Positions 1 through 7,590 of a stretch of DNA of 64,000 nucleotides are shown here, piece by piece (position 1 is the stretch's first letter; the number at the start of each line of letters is the position of its first letter). Below the pieces are notes generated by a model, which worked only from the letters and a program-made list of their open reading frames with translations, was not told the DNA's origin and searched no databases. The DNA comes from Nonomuraea fuscirosea (GTDB taxonomy: Bacteria > Actinomycetota > Actinomycetes > Streptosporangiales > Streptosporangiaceae), in NCBI RefSeq assembly GCF_003001935.1, contig NZ_PVNG01000004.1:186001-250000 (forward strand), in the 5' to 3' direction. The translations under genes were made by a program, and so were the position numbers.

Positions 1-2
1 TG

Positions 3-929
3 CACTCCACGTTCGGCGAGTTCCTGGTGGCCTGGCTGACCATGTACGCGCTGCGCGACCTCGACCGGCGCAGCCGCCTGGCCGGGGACGAGCCGCTGGT
101 CCTGGCCCAGGCCGTGGACGACGACCTGCTGTACGCCGTCACCTCCCACTCGTGCCTGGCCGAACGGGGGCCGACGGTCGGCTTCATCCTGGAGCTGCTG
201 GACCAGGTGCCCTCGGAGGTGCGGGCCCGCTGCGTGGACCTGCTGGCCGGGTTGCTGCGCCGCTCCCTGTACGAACGGCCCAGGCGGCACTTCACCGGGT
301 TCCGCCCGGTACGCCACACGATGACCCGGCGGCTGGCCGCGTACTCGGCGAACCTCACCCTGCTCGTCGTCGCCGCCTCTGAGGAGCCCGTCCGGGTCTC
401 CGCGATCCTGCCGGGACCCGACCCCATGGAGCGCTGGTCCTCGCTCACCCACCTGTGGAAGGGCCAGCTAGGGCAGGAGGGCTGGACCGGGCTGGTCGCC
501 GCCCTGTCGGCGCACCGGGTGTGGGAGGGCGGGCAGGAGGACGTCGTGCTCGGCGGCGGCACCGAGCCGACCGGCATGGGGGACGTCGTCGTCGCGGTCG
601 CCACCGGGCACGCGCCCCGCCACCGCCGGCTGCTCGACCTGCTGCTGCGGGCGCTGGGGGAGGGGCGGGCGCTGCCGTACGCCGACCGGGTCGGCATCCT
701 GGAGGAGCTGCTGCGTACGGTCGCGGTCCGGTCGCCGGCCATGCACCAGGCCCTGGGCGCCATGTGGAACGAGGAGGGCGCCGACCGCGCCGGGCTGCGG
801 CCCCTGCTCCAGGCCCTGCTCGCCGATCCGGCCGGGCGGATGGAGACGTGGGAGCAGCTGGTCAAGGCCGGCATCCCGGAGACGGCCCTGTGGGAGATCC
901 ACCAGAACGCCCTCATGCCCGGCGACTGA
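3..929 (+). CDS. C-terminal part of a probable NACHT/AAA-type ATPase (5' end outside window)
   Basis: The reading frame is open to the left edge, and its first visible residues, HSTFGEFLVA, match the 'HxTFxEFLAA' element that follows the ATPase core in NACHT-type proteins. The visible part is about 308 residues, mostly alpha-helical and Leu/Arg-rich, as expected of a helical C-terminal sensor or scaffold region. No Walker motif is visible because that part would lie upstream. A GTG at 27 could serve as a start, but the conserved element lies before it, so I treat the gene as truncated by the window. It ends 114 bp before the convergent response regulator gene. The family assignment rests on one short motif. 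The frame itself is well supported. Confidence 0.6.
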   Translation, partial: HSTFGEFLVAWLTMYALRDLDRRSRLAGDEPLVLAQAVDDDLLYAVTSHSCLAERGPTVGFILELLDQVPSEVRARCVDLLAGLLRRSLYERPRRHFTGFRPVRHTMTRRLAAYSANLTLLVVAASEEPVRVSAILPGPDPMERWSSLTHLWKGQLGQEGWTGLVAALSAHRVWEGGQEDVVLGGGTEPTGMGDVVVAVATGHAPRHRRLLDLLLRALGEGRALPYADRVGILEELLRTVAVRSPAMHQALGAMWNEEGADRAGLRPLLQALLADPAGRMETWEQLVKAGIPETALWEIHQNALMPGD

Positions 930-947
930 CGGGTCCCTCCCGGCCCG

Positions 948-992
948 CCCCTAAACGGCCTGCCCCGAAACGGCCCGCCCCGAGCCGGCCCG
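948..992. repeat. Three 15-bp degenerate tandem repeats after a stop codon
   Basis: Three consecutive 15-bp units of the form CCCCGAAACGGCCCG follow the stop codon of the first gene, with a few mismatches between units. They lie in the 114-bp gap between convergent genes. No coding role is apparent. Confidence 0.5.
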
Positions 993-1043
993 CCTCGTCG
1001 CGGCGGGTCTCCCGTGACGATCACATCAGCGCGCCCCGGCGGG

Positions 1044-1637
1044 TCAGAGCCAGCCGCGTGACTCCGCCACCCGTACCGCCTCGGCGCGGTTGCGGGCGCC
1101 CGTCTTGCCGATCGCCGCGGACAGGTAGTTGCGCACGGTGCCCTCCGTGAGGAACAGCCGCCTGGCGATGTCCGCCACGGTGGCCTCGCCCGCCGCCACC
1201 CGCAGCACCTCCGCCTCCCGCTGGGTGAGCGGGCTGGGGCCGGTGGTGAGCGCGGTCACGGCCAGCCGGGGATCGATGACCCGCTCGCCGGCCAGCACCC
1301 GCCGCACGGTGGCCGCCAGCTCGGCGGCCGGGGCGTCCTTGACCACGTAACCGGCCACGCCGGCGTCGAGCGCCCTGCTGAGGTAGCCGGGGCGGCCGAA
1401 TGTGGTGACGATGACCACGCGGTGGCCGCGGAGCTGCTCGGCGACCGCCAGGCCGGACATCCCGGGCATCTCGATGTCGAGGAGGATCACGTCGGGCGCG
1501 TGCTCCCGCGTCGCGGCCGCCACCTCGTCGCCCCGGCCGACCTCGGCCACGACCTCGATGTCGTCCTCCAGCGAGAGGAGCGCGGCCAGGCCGCCCCTGA
1601 CGAGGTCCTGGTCGTCGGCGATCAGCACCCGGATCAC
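1044..1637 (-). CDS. NarL/DesR-type response regulator
   Basis: This 197-residue two-domain regulator has an N-terminal receiver domain with the acidic pair D8/D9, phospho-acceptor D54 in LLDIEMPG, switch Thr78/79 and Lys100. A C-terminal LuxR-type helix-turn-helix occupies about residues 137-195 (LTQREAEVLRVAAGE, then ADIARRLFLTEGTVRNYLS). The ATG overlaps the stop of the histidine kinase gene by 4 bp, so the two are translationally coupled and almost certainly form a cognate pair. They lie downstream of an ABC-2 exporter on the same strand. The likely role is to adjust expression of that exporter in response to a membrane or drug signal, as in DesKR-like systems. The signal is unknown. Confidence 0.93.
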   Translation of the reverse strand: MIRVLIADDQDLVRGGLAALLSLEDDIEVVAEVGRGDEVAAATREHAPDVILLDIEMPGMSGLAVAEQLRGHRVVIVTTFGRPGYLSRALDAGVAGYVVKDAPAAELAATVRRVLAGERVIDPRLAVTALTTGPSPLTQREAEVLRVAAGEATVADIARRLFLTEGTVRNYLSAAIGKTGARNRAEAVRVAESRGWL

Positions 1638-2998
1638 GGCCCACCCGCCCGCGTCGCGTTCGCCTGCGTCGCGTTCGCCTGCGTCGCGTTCGCCTGCGCC
1701 GCGTTCGCCTGCGCCGCATTCGTGGGCGTCGGGTTCGCCTGCGTCGTATCCACCCGCGCCACATCCGCCTGGTGTGCCTCCAGCGGGACGCGCACCCGCA
1801 GCAGATAGCCGCCCTCGGGCCGCGGCCCCGCCTCCAGCCGCCCGCCGGCGGCCCCGACCCGCTCGGCCAGCCCGGCCAGCCCGCTCCCCGCCCGCGCACC
1901 CCTCCGGGCGGGCACGCCGTCGCCGTCTCCGACCGCGGTGGCGAGGTCGTCGTCGCCGGGCGGGGTGCGTGCGGCGGCGGTCTGGTGGCCGTGGTCTCCG
2001 GGCGCGGTGGCCGGGGCGGGGTGGCCGTCGTCGACCACCTCCAGGGCGGCCGAGGTCTCGTCCAGGCGCAGGGCGATGCGGCAGTGGCGGGCGCGGCTGT
2101 GGCGCAGGACGTTCGTGGCGGCCTCCCGTACGGACCAGGCGAGCAGGGCTTCGGCGGCGGCGGGAATGGGCCCGTCGGCGGGGGACACCGTCACCTCGAT
2201 CCCGGCCACCCCCAGATTACGGCTCGCCCCCTCCAGCTCCTCCGACAACGACGGCGCCCGGTACCCCGTGATCGTCCGCCGCACCTCGTCGAGCGCCCGC
2301 CGGGCGGCCCCTTCCACCTCGGTCATCTCGGCGGCGGCCCGCCCGGGGTCGGCGGGCGCCAGCCGGGCGGCGAGCTGGCTCCTGATCGTGATCGAGGTGA
2401 GCGTGTGCCCCAGGGTGTCGTGCAGGTCCCTGGCGAAGCGCAGCCGCTCGTTCTCCACGGCCAGCCGGGCGACCTCCGCCCTGGCCGCGTCCAGCCGGGC
2501 CACCAGCAGGCCCATGTGCCGCAGGCTGTGCACGGCGCCGGCCTGCGCGGCGATGACGAGCGGCACCCACCAGACCTGGGCCGGCGGCGCCCCCGAGACC
2601 AGCAGCGCGGTCACCTCCACGGCGGCGGTGGCGGCCGTCGCCGCGGCGAAGGCCCCGGTGGGCAGGGTGGCGGCGAAGGCGCTGACCGCGTACACGAACG
2701 ACGTGTACGCCCACGGCGGCCCGAACAGCGGCAGCAGCGCCAGCCCCGACCCCGCCAGCCCGGCCACCGCCCACGGGTTCGACGTCGTGGCCCGGGAGCT
2801 CAGCATCCGCCACATGATCGCCACCCAGCAGGCCGCGAACACCGCGACCCCGCCCAGCGCCGCGATCACCGCGAGCGGTTCCGGCCCCCGTTCCATGAAG
2901 GCCCACAGCGGCCAGCCGATCAGCAGCAGCCAGGCGCACGCCCCGGCCCTGGCCGCCGTCCGTCCCTTGGCGAAGTCGAACTCCCGCACCGGCGTCAC
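1634..2998 (-). CDS. DesK-family sensor histidine kinase with repeat-containing C-terminal tail
   Basis: This is a HisKA_3-type kinase of 454 residues. The GTG at 2998 overlaps the permease stop by 4 bp (GTGA). About five hydrophobic segments span residues 18-155. A dimerisation helix then carries the phospho-acceptor His193 in ARDLHDTLGHTLTS, followed by the HATPase region with the N box (EAATNVLRHSRA) and a glycine-rich GSGLAGLAERV. After the normal end of the fold, the last 30 or so residues are AQANA/TQANA repeats ending at GGP. These are encoded by 15-bp tandem DNA repeats and are not expected to be catalytic. The gene sits between an ABC-2 permease and its response regulator, all with overlapping codons. 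Confidence 0.92.
   Translation of the reverse strand: MTPVREFDFAKGRTAARAGACAWLLLIGWPLWAFMERGPEPLAVIAALGGVAVFAACWVAIMWRMLSSRATTSNPWAVAGLAGSGLALLPLFGPPWAYTSFVYAVSAFAATLPTGAFAAATAATAAVEVTALLVSGAPPAQVWWVPLVIAAQAGAVHSLRHMGLLVARLDAARAEVARLAVENERLRFARDLHDTLGHTLTSITIRSQLAARLAPADPGRAAAEMTEVEGAARRALDEVRRTITGYRAPSLSEELEGASRNLGVAGIEVTVSPADGPIPAAAEALLAWSVREAATNVLRHSRARHCRIALRLDETSAALEVVDDGHPAPATAPGDHGHQTAAARTPPGDDDLATAVGDGDGVPARRGARAGSGLAGLAERVGAAGGRLEAGPRPEGGYLLRVRVPLEAHQADVARVDTTQANPTPTNAAQANAAQANATQANATQANATRAGGP
1651..1755. repeat. 15-bp tandem repeat, seven units, in the 3' end of the histidine kinase gene
   Basis: Seven consecutive 15-bp units occur here. The first three are identical (GCGTCGCGTTCGCCT) and the others differ by 1-6 bases. 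The period is a multiple of three, so the frame is kept and the array encodes AQANA/TQANA pentapeptides at the kinase C-terminus. Confidence 0.9.
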
Positions 2999-3717
2999 AA
3001 CGCCCGACGGTAACGCCAGACGGCCAGCGCGCAGAAGAGCAGCGTCCAGGCGGCCAGCACGGTGAGCGAGGTCCCCGTGGGCGGCAGGCCGTCCAGCGCC
3101 CGCCAGCCGAGCGACCCAGCCTGGTAGGCCGGGCTGAGCTCGGCCAGCGCCCGCATCCCGGCCGGCATGGCCTGGACCGGCAGCCACAGCCCGCCGAGCA
3201 CCGACATGGCGAAGTAGACGATCATCATGGCCAGGTTCGCGACCTGCCCCTTCAGCGTGTAGCCGAAGGCGACGCCGAGCGCCGCGAACGGCAGCACGCC
3301 GGCCCAGATCAGCACCACCAGGACGGGCCAGGTGCCGGCCGGCAGCCGGACGCCGGACAGCAGCGCCCCCGCGCCGAGCACCACGACGATGCTCGGCAGC
3401 ACCGTCACCGCGCCGCTGACCAGCTTGGCCGTCACGTAGCCGTGCGCGGGCAGCGGCGTCACCGCGAGCTGGCCGAGCCAGCCCTTGCTCCGCTCCATCG
3501 CGATGGCGCCCCCGATGAACAGCGCGCCGCCCATCGCGCCGTACGTGGCCATCGACACCATGGAGTAGGCCGCGAAGTCGTCCATCTGCCCGCGCGGCAC
3601 CACGTCGAGCACCTTCGTCCACAGCAGGTAGAGCCCCAGCGGGAAGAACGTCAGCATGACCAGCCCCACCGGATTGCGTAACCCGCGCACCAGCTCCAGC
3701 CTCAGATACGACCTCAT
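2995..3717 (-). CDS. ABC-2 type transporter permease
   Basis: This 240-residue integral membrane protein has about six hydrophobic segments. It opens with LRLELVRGLRNPVGLVMLTFFPLGLYLLW, typical of ABC-2 exporter permeases. The ATG at 3717 overlaps the ATPase stop by 4 bp, and its own stop overlaps the kinase start by 4 bp. It would form the membrane channel of an exporter with the ATPase encoded upstream. The substrate (drug, lipid or peptide) cannot be read from the sequence. Confidence 0.9.
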   Translation of the reverse strand: MRSYLRLELVRGLRNPVGLVMLTFFPLGLYLLWTKVLDVVPRGQMDDFAAYSMVSMATYGAMGGALFIGGAIAMERSKGWLGQLAVTPLPAHGYVTAKLVSGAVTVLPSIVVVLGAGALLSGVRLPAGTWPVLVVLIWAGVLPFAALGVAFGYTLKGQVANLAMMIVYFAMSVLGGLWLPVQAMPAGMRALAELSPAYQAGSLGWRALDGLPPTGTSLTVLAAWTLLFCALAVWRYRRAL

Positions 3718-4607
3718 CGGCTCCGCCGTCCCGTCAGGCTCACGAACGCGCTCTCCAGGTCCACGCCCTCGATCCGCACGTCCTTGACGTCGTCGTAGCC
3801 GCGGAAGAGCGCGCGCAGCGTCGCGTCCGGGTCACCGGTCCGCAGCCGCACCGCCCGGCCCTCCACGCTCACGTGCCGCACGCCCGGCAGGAGCTCCAGC
3901 TCCGCGGGGTCGGCGTGCTCCAGCACGCAGCGCACCTCGTCGCCGCCGACCAGGGACTTCAGCTCGGCCACCGAGCCGTCCGCGACAACCCGCCCGCCGG
4001 CGAGCAGCACGATCCGGTCGGCGTAGTCGTCGGCCTCGGTCAGGTAGTGGGTGGCGAAGACGGCCGTGCGGCCCTGTCCGGTCCTGGTCCTGATCTCCCG
4101 CCACAGCGCCCGGCGGCCCTCCACGTCCAGCCCGACGGTCGGCTCGTCCAGCACGAGCAGCTCCGGGTCCCCGGCCACGCACAGCGCGAACCTGACCCGC
4201 TGCCGCTGCCCGCCGGACAGCCGCCCGACGGGCCGGCGGGCCAGCTCCTCGATGCCCGCCGCCCGCAGCGCCCGCTCAGGCGGCGGCGGGTCCGGGTACA
4301 TCCCGGCCACCGCGGCCACCAGCTCGCCCACCCGTACGTCCTCCAGCAGCCCCGACTCCTGCGGCAGCACCCCGACCCGGCCCGCCCGCAGCGCCTCGGC
4401 CGGCGGGCGGCCGAGGACCCTCGCGGTGCCCGAGGCGGGGGCGCGCAGGCCCAGCGCGATGGACAGCAGCGTGCTCTTGCCGGCCCCGTTCGGGCCCAGC
4501 ACCGCCACCGTCTCTCCCCGGCCGACGTCCAGGTCGACGCCGCCGAGCGCGGTGATGGGGCCGTAGGTCTTGGTCACGGCCCGCAGTTCCAGCGCGTTTC
4601 CCTTCAT
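3714..4607 (-). CDS. ABC exporter ATP-binding protein
   Basis: This is an ABC ATPase of 297 residues starting at the ATG at 4607, although the frame stays open further upstream. Walker A is GPNGAGKS (38-45), the signature is LSGGQ (130-134), Walker B is LLVLDEPT (150-157), and the switch histidine lies in FATHYL. The roughly 90-residue C-terminal extension (ELELLPGVRHVSVEGRAVRL) is typical of drug and lipid exporter ATPases of the CcmA/DrrA group. It is the first gene of a four-gene overlapping operon: ATPase, permease, histidine kinase, response regulator. Confidence 0.93.
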   Translation of the reverse strand: MKGNALELRAVTKTYGPITALGGVDLDVGRGETVAVLGPNGAGKSTLLSIALGLRAPASGTARVLGRPPAEALRAGRVGVLPQESGLLEDVRVGELVAAVAGMYPDPPPPERALRAAGIEELARRPVGRLSGGQRQRVRFALCVAGDPELLVLDEPTVGLDVEGRRALWREIRTRTGQGRTAVFATHYLTEADDYADRIVLLAGGRVVADGSVAELKSLVGGDEVRCVLEHADPAELELLPGVRHVSVEGRAVRLRTGDPDATLRALFRGYDDVKDVRIEGVDLESAFVSLTGRRSR

Positions 4608-4749
4608 GCGCCCAAGCCTGACCGGGCAGGTGGGGGCGGGTGTAGTGCCGTATGTCAGCCGGGCCCGTATGACGGACGTCATGCGCTCGCCCGCGCGGCG
4701 GGGCCCCCGCCGCGCCGGCCGCGGTTTCATCGGACTGTCCTTTCGGAGG

Positions 4750-4779
4750 CTGACACTCCGCCGAAATGGCACGTAATAT
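4750..4779 (+). promoter_or_regulatory. Candidate housekeeping-type promoter for the three-paralogue array
   Basis: CTGACA (4750-4755) and TAATAT (4774-4779) are separated by 18 bp and lie 30 bp before the GTG of the first paralogue, in an unusually A/T-rich patch. This resembles a -35/-10 pair for the vegetative sigma factor. It is inferred from sequence only. Confidence 0.45.
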
Positions 4780-4809
4780 CCACACATCACGAGCGTTGGG
4801 GGCGCCAGG

Positions 4810-5712
4810 GTGCCAGGACAGAACGTGGGTGTGGTCGTCGATCCGGGTGTGCCGCCGGAGATCGCCGGGCTGTTGCGGTCCAACGTCTCCTTACTGTCCA
4901 GGATCAGGGCCGGATGGGTGCCGCCCGCCGTGGCGGCGCCGCAGCGGCGCCGTGGTCCCTCCAGCGCGCTGCTGCTGGCCGCCACTCCCGTCGTGATCGC
5001 CCTCATGGCCGTCCTGCTCGCCTCGCCGGTCGCGCCCGCCGGGTTCGTGCTGCTCGGCACGTACGTCTTCATCGTCCTGGTGAAGATCGCCTCCATGAGC
5101 GAGGTGCCCGAGGACGACCGCCCGCACGAGCGCGGCGTCTACGAGCAGGCCCGCTGGTACGACGGCCGCTACCTGCTGCCGGAGGACTTCGACCACGACG
5201 CCAGGATGGTCCTGACCAGGGCCCAGCGCGCCATCGGATCGGTCCTGCGCTCCCACGTCAACGCCGAGGGCATGCTCGACGACGCCCGCAACGCCGTCAT
5301 GCTGCCCGCCCAGGAGTGGGAGATCGCCCGCCTGCTGGCCAAGCTGTCGGCGCTGCGCCTGGAGCACAGGGAGCTGCTGGCCAGGGGCATCGCCCCCGAG
5401 GTGGCCGCGGTGATCGAGCCGCTCGAACGCGCCCTGGTCAACAGCGAGGCCGCCGTGGTCGCCCGGGTCGAGGCGCTGGAACGCTACGCCGGGCACGTCG
5501 CGGAGGCCGAGCGCGCCTACCACGCCCGCGGCCAGATCGAGGAGCTGCGCGCCCGGCTGCCCCGCTACGAGGAACTGCTCGCCGAGTCCGGCGCGGACAA
5601 GCTGGCCGTGCCGGAGATCGAACGGCTGGCGGAGGACGCCGACGTCCTGGAACGCACGTTGCGGCGCAGCGTCGACTCCGCGCACGAGGCGTTCCGCTAC
5701 CTGGAGAGCTGA
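4810..5712 (+). CDS. Two-TM coiled-coil protein of unknown function, paralogue 1 of 3
   Basis: This 300-residue protein is not recognised. It opens with a conserved segment (VVVDPGVPPEIAGLL), followed by a basic stretch and two close hydrophobic segments at about residues 53-72 and 77-93. The rest is a long, charged, mostly helical domain. Its most conserved block is NAEGMLDDARNAVMLPAQ followed by EWEIARLLAKLSALR, then a predicted coiled coil (EALERYAGHVAEAERAY). The start is a GTG after a G-rich stretch, 30 bp downstream of a promoter-like element. Two close paralogues follow on the same strand with gaps of about 33 and 21 bp, so the three are probably co-transcribed. The topology suggests a membrane-anchored cytoplasmic coiled-coil scaffold, which is inference. 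Confidence 0.85.
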   Translation: MPGQNVGVVVDPGVPPEIAGLLRSNVSLLSRIRAGWVPPAVAAPQRRRGPSSALLLAATPVVIALMAVLLASPVAPAGFVLLGTYVFIVLVKIASMSEVPEDDRPHERGVYEQARWYDGRYLLPEDFDHDARMVLTRAQRAIGSVLRSHVNAEGMLDDARNAVMLPAQEWEIARLLAKLSALRLEHRELLARGIAPEVAAVIEPLERALVNSEAAVVARVEALERYAGHVAEAERAYHARGQIEELRARLPRYEELLAESGADKLAVPEIERLAEDADVLERTLRRSVDSAHEAFRYLES

Positions 5713-5745
5713 CACCCGGACAGAAGGGCACATAGGATCGGTAAC

Positions 5746-6678
5746 GTGGCCGGACGTCCTGCGAAGGTGATCGTCGATCCGGCGGTGCCCGACGACGCCG
5801 CGGGCCTTCTCCGCGACAATCGCAAGATCCTGCTGCGGGTCCACGCCGGCTGGGAGCCCGCGCACAAGCGCCACCTGCCCGTGGCGGGGCCCATGTCCAG
5901 CCGCACGTTCCGGCTCGCGATCACCCTGGCGGCCGTCGTGACGGCGCTCGGCGCGGCCGTGTACGGGCTCGTGCTCTTCGTCGCCGAGCGCTACACCCCC
6001 TTTGCGGTGATCATGACGGGGGCGGCGCTGCTGTTCGTCAGCGTGCTGCTGCGGCCCAGGACGGACGTCGAGGCGGAGCGGCGGCGGGCGCGCGAGCACG
6101 AGGTCTACGAGGCCGCCCGCCGGCACGAGGGCCGCTACGTGCTGCGCGAGCGGCTCGACGACCCCGCCAGGGCGCTCATGTCCCGCGCCCAGGCCGCCAT
6201 CGACCAGGTCATGGCGTCCCACGTGAACGCCGAGGGCCTGCTCGACGACGTACGCAACGGCGTGATGCTGCCCGCGCAGGAGTGGGAGATCGCCCGGCTG
6301 CTGGCCAAGCTGTCGGAGCTGCGCGCCGAGCACCAGGAGGTCGTCTCCGAGGGCGTCACCCCCGAGGTGGCCGCCGTGGCCGAGCCGCTCGCCCACGCGC
6401 TGGACAGCAGCCAGCGGGCGGTGCTGGCCCGCGTGGAGGCCCTGGAACGCTACGCGGGCCACGTCGCCGACGCCGAGCGCGCCTACCGGGCCAGGCACCA
6501 GATCGAACGTCTCAGCTCCAAGCTGCACCAGTACGAGGAGCTGGTCGCGGAGTCGGGGGCGGACGGGTTCGCCGTGCCGGAGCTGGACCGGCTGACCGAC
6601 GAAGCCGGCCGGCTCGAGCAGGCGCTGCGCGACAGCGTCAGCTCGGCACACGAAGCATTTCGACACCTCAACGACTGA
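5746..6678 (+). CDS. Two-TM coiled-coil protein of unknown function, paralogue 2 of 3
   Basis: This 310-residue protein shares the plan of its neighbours: an N-terminal VIVDPAVPDDAAGLL block, two hydrophobic segments at about residues 63-105, and a helical charged domain. That domain carries NAEGLLDDVRNGVMLPAQ, EWEIARLLAKLSELR and the coiled coil EALERYAGHVADAERAYRA. The C-terminal SSAHEAFRHL is also shared. The GTG start begins 33 bp after the previous stop. It is encoded in line with paralogues 1 and 3, so tandem gene duplication is the simplest origin. No catalytic motif is seen. Confidence 0.85.
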   Translation: MAGRPAKVIVDPAVPDDAAGLLRDNRKILLRVHAGWEPAHKRHLPVAGPMSSRTFRLAITLAAVVTALGAAVYGLVLFVAERYTPFAVIMTGAALLFVSVLLRPRTDVEAERRRAREHEVYEAARRHEGRYVLRERLDDPARALMSRAQAAIDQVMASHVNAEGLLDDVRNGVMLPAQEWEIARLLAKLSELRAEHQEVVSEGVTPEVAAVAEPLAHALDSSQRAVLARVEALERYAGHVADAERAYRARHQIERLSSKLHQYEELVAESGADGFAVPELDRLTDEAGRLEQALRDSVSSAHEAFRHLND

Positions 6679-6699
6679 TTTACCTTAGGATCCGGATTC

Positions 6700-7590
6700 G
6701 TGGCGGATGTGGTGGTAGACCCCGGAGTGCCGCCGGAGGACGCCCGACTGCTCAGGGAGAGCCGGCGTGTACTGATCAAGATGCGCCACGGCTGGGTCCC
6801 CGAGCCGCGGCGATCGGTCTCCGGCCTGCGCGCCCGCAGGATCGCCTCGCTCGGCGGCGTGGCCTTCTTCGGCCTGCTCATGGGAGTGGGCTTCCTCGGC
6901 CGCGGCCTCGGCCTGCTGCTGCTCGTGCTGCTCGGCATCCCGCTGATGATCGTGCTGTTCATCCGCAGCGACCTGGCGGAGGAGGACGACGACGAGGAGG
7001 ACTACGAGCGGGAGGTCTACGAGCAGCTGCGCTGGTACGAGGGCCGCTACGTGCTCCCCGACGACCTCGACGAGTCCTCCGCCCGCATCCTGGGCCGCGC
7101 CCAGCGCGCCATCGCCGCCGTCACCGGCTCCCGGGTCAACGCCGAAGGGCTGCTCGACGACGTGCGCAACGCGGTCATGCTGCCCGCGCAGGAGTGGGAG
7201 ATCGCCCGCCTGCTGGCCAAGCTGTCGGCCCTGCGCACCAAGCACAGGGAGACCGTCTCGCAGGGGCTCACGCCCAAGGTCGAGGCCGTGGCCGCACCCC
7301 TCGCCCGGGCGCTGGACAGCAGCGAGGACGCCGTACTGGCCCGGGTCGAGGCGCTGGAACGGTACGCCGCCAACGTGGCGGACGCCGAGCGGGCGTACCT
7401 GGCCCAGCACCAGATCGAGGAGCTGCGCGGGCGGCTGCACCAGTACGAGGAACTGGTCGCCGAGACGGGGGCGGACGGGTTCGCCGTACCGGAGCTGGAA
7501 CGCCTGGCCGAGGACGCCGACCGGCTGGAGCAGGCACTCCGGCGGAGCGTGAGCTCCGCCCAGGAGGCCTTCCGCTACCTCGACCCGTGA
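6700..7590 (+). CDS. Two-TM coiled-coil protein of unknown function, paralogue 3 of 3
   Basis: This is the third copy (296 residues). It has VVVDPGVPPEDARLLRES at the N-terminus, a glycine/leucine-rich hydrophobic pair at about residues 48-85, an acidic stretch (EEDDDEEDYER), and then the shared NAEGLLDDVRNAVMLPAQ, EWEIARLLAKLSALR and EALERYAANVADAERAY blocks. The GTG at 6700 is preceded by a TAGGATCC stretch that can act as a ribosome-binding site. The 3' end overlaps the convergent MurG-like gene by 16 bp. The acidic insert after the membrane segments is specific to this copy. Confidence 0.85.
   Translation: MADVVVDPGVPPEDARLLRESRRVLIKMRHGWVPEPRRSVSGLRARRIASLGGVAFFGLLMGVGFLGRGLGLLLLVLLGIPLMIVLFIRSDLAEEDDDEEDYEREVYEQLRWYEGRYVLPDDLDESSARILGRAQRAIAAVTGSRVNAEGLLDDVRNAVMLPAQEWEIARLLAKLSALRTKHRETVSQGLTPKVEAVAAPLARALDSSEDAVLARVEALERYAANVADAERAYLAQHQIEELRGRLHQYEELVAETGADGFAVPELERLAEDADRLEQALRRSVSSAQEAFRYLDP

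Noticed and set aside
4891..6666. A 591-codon minus-strand frame opposite paralogues 1 and 2
   Set aside because: It is an antisense shadow with His/Gln/Gly-rich composition. The plus-strand genes share conserved blocks with each other.
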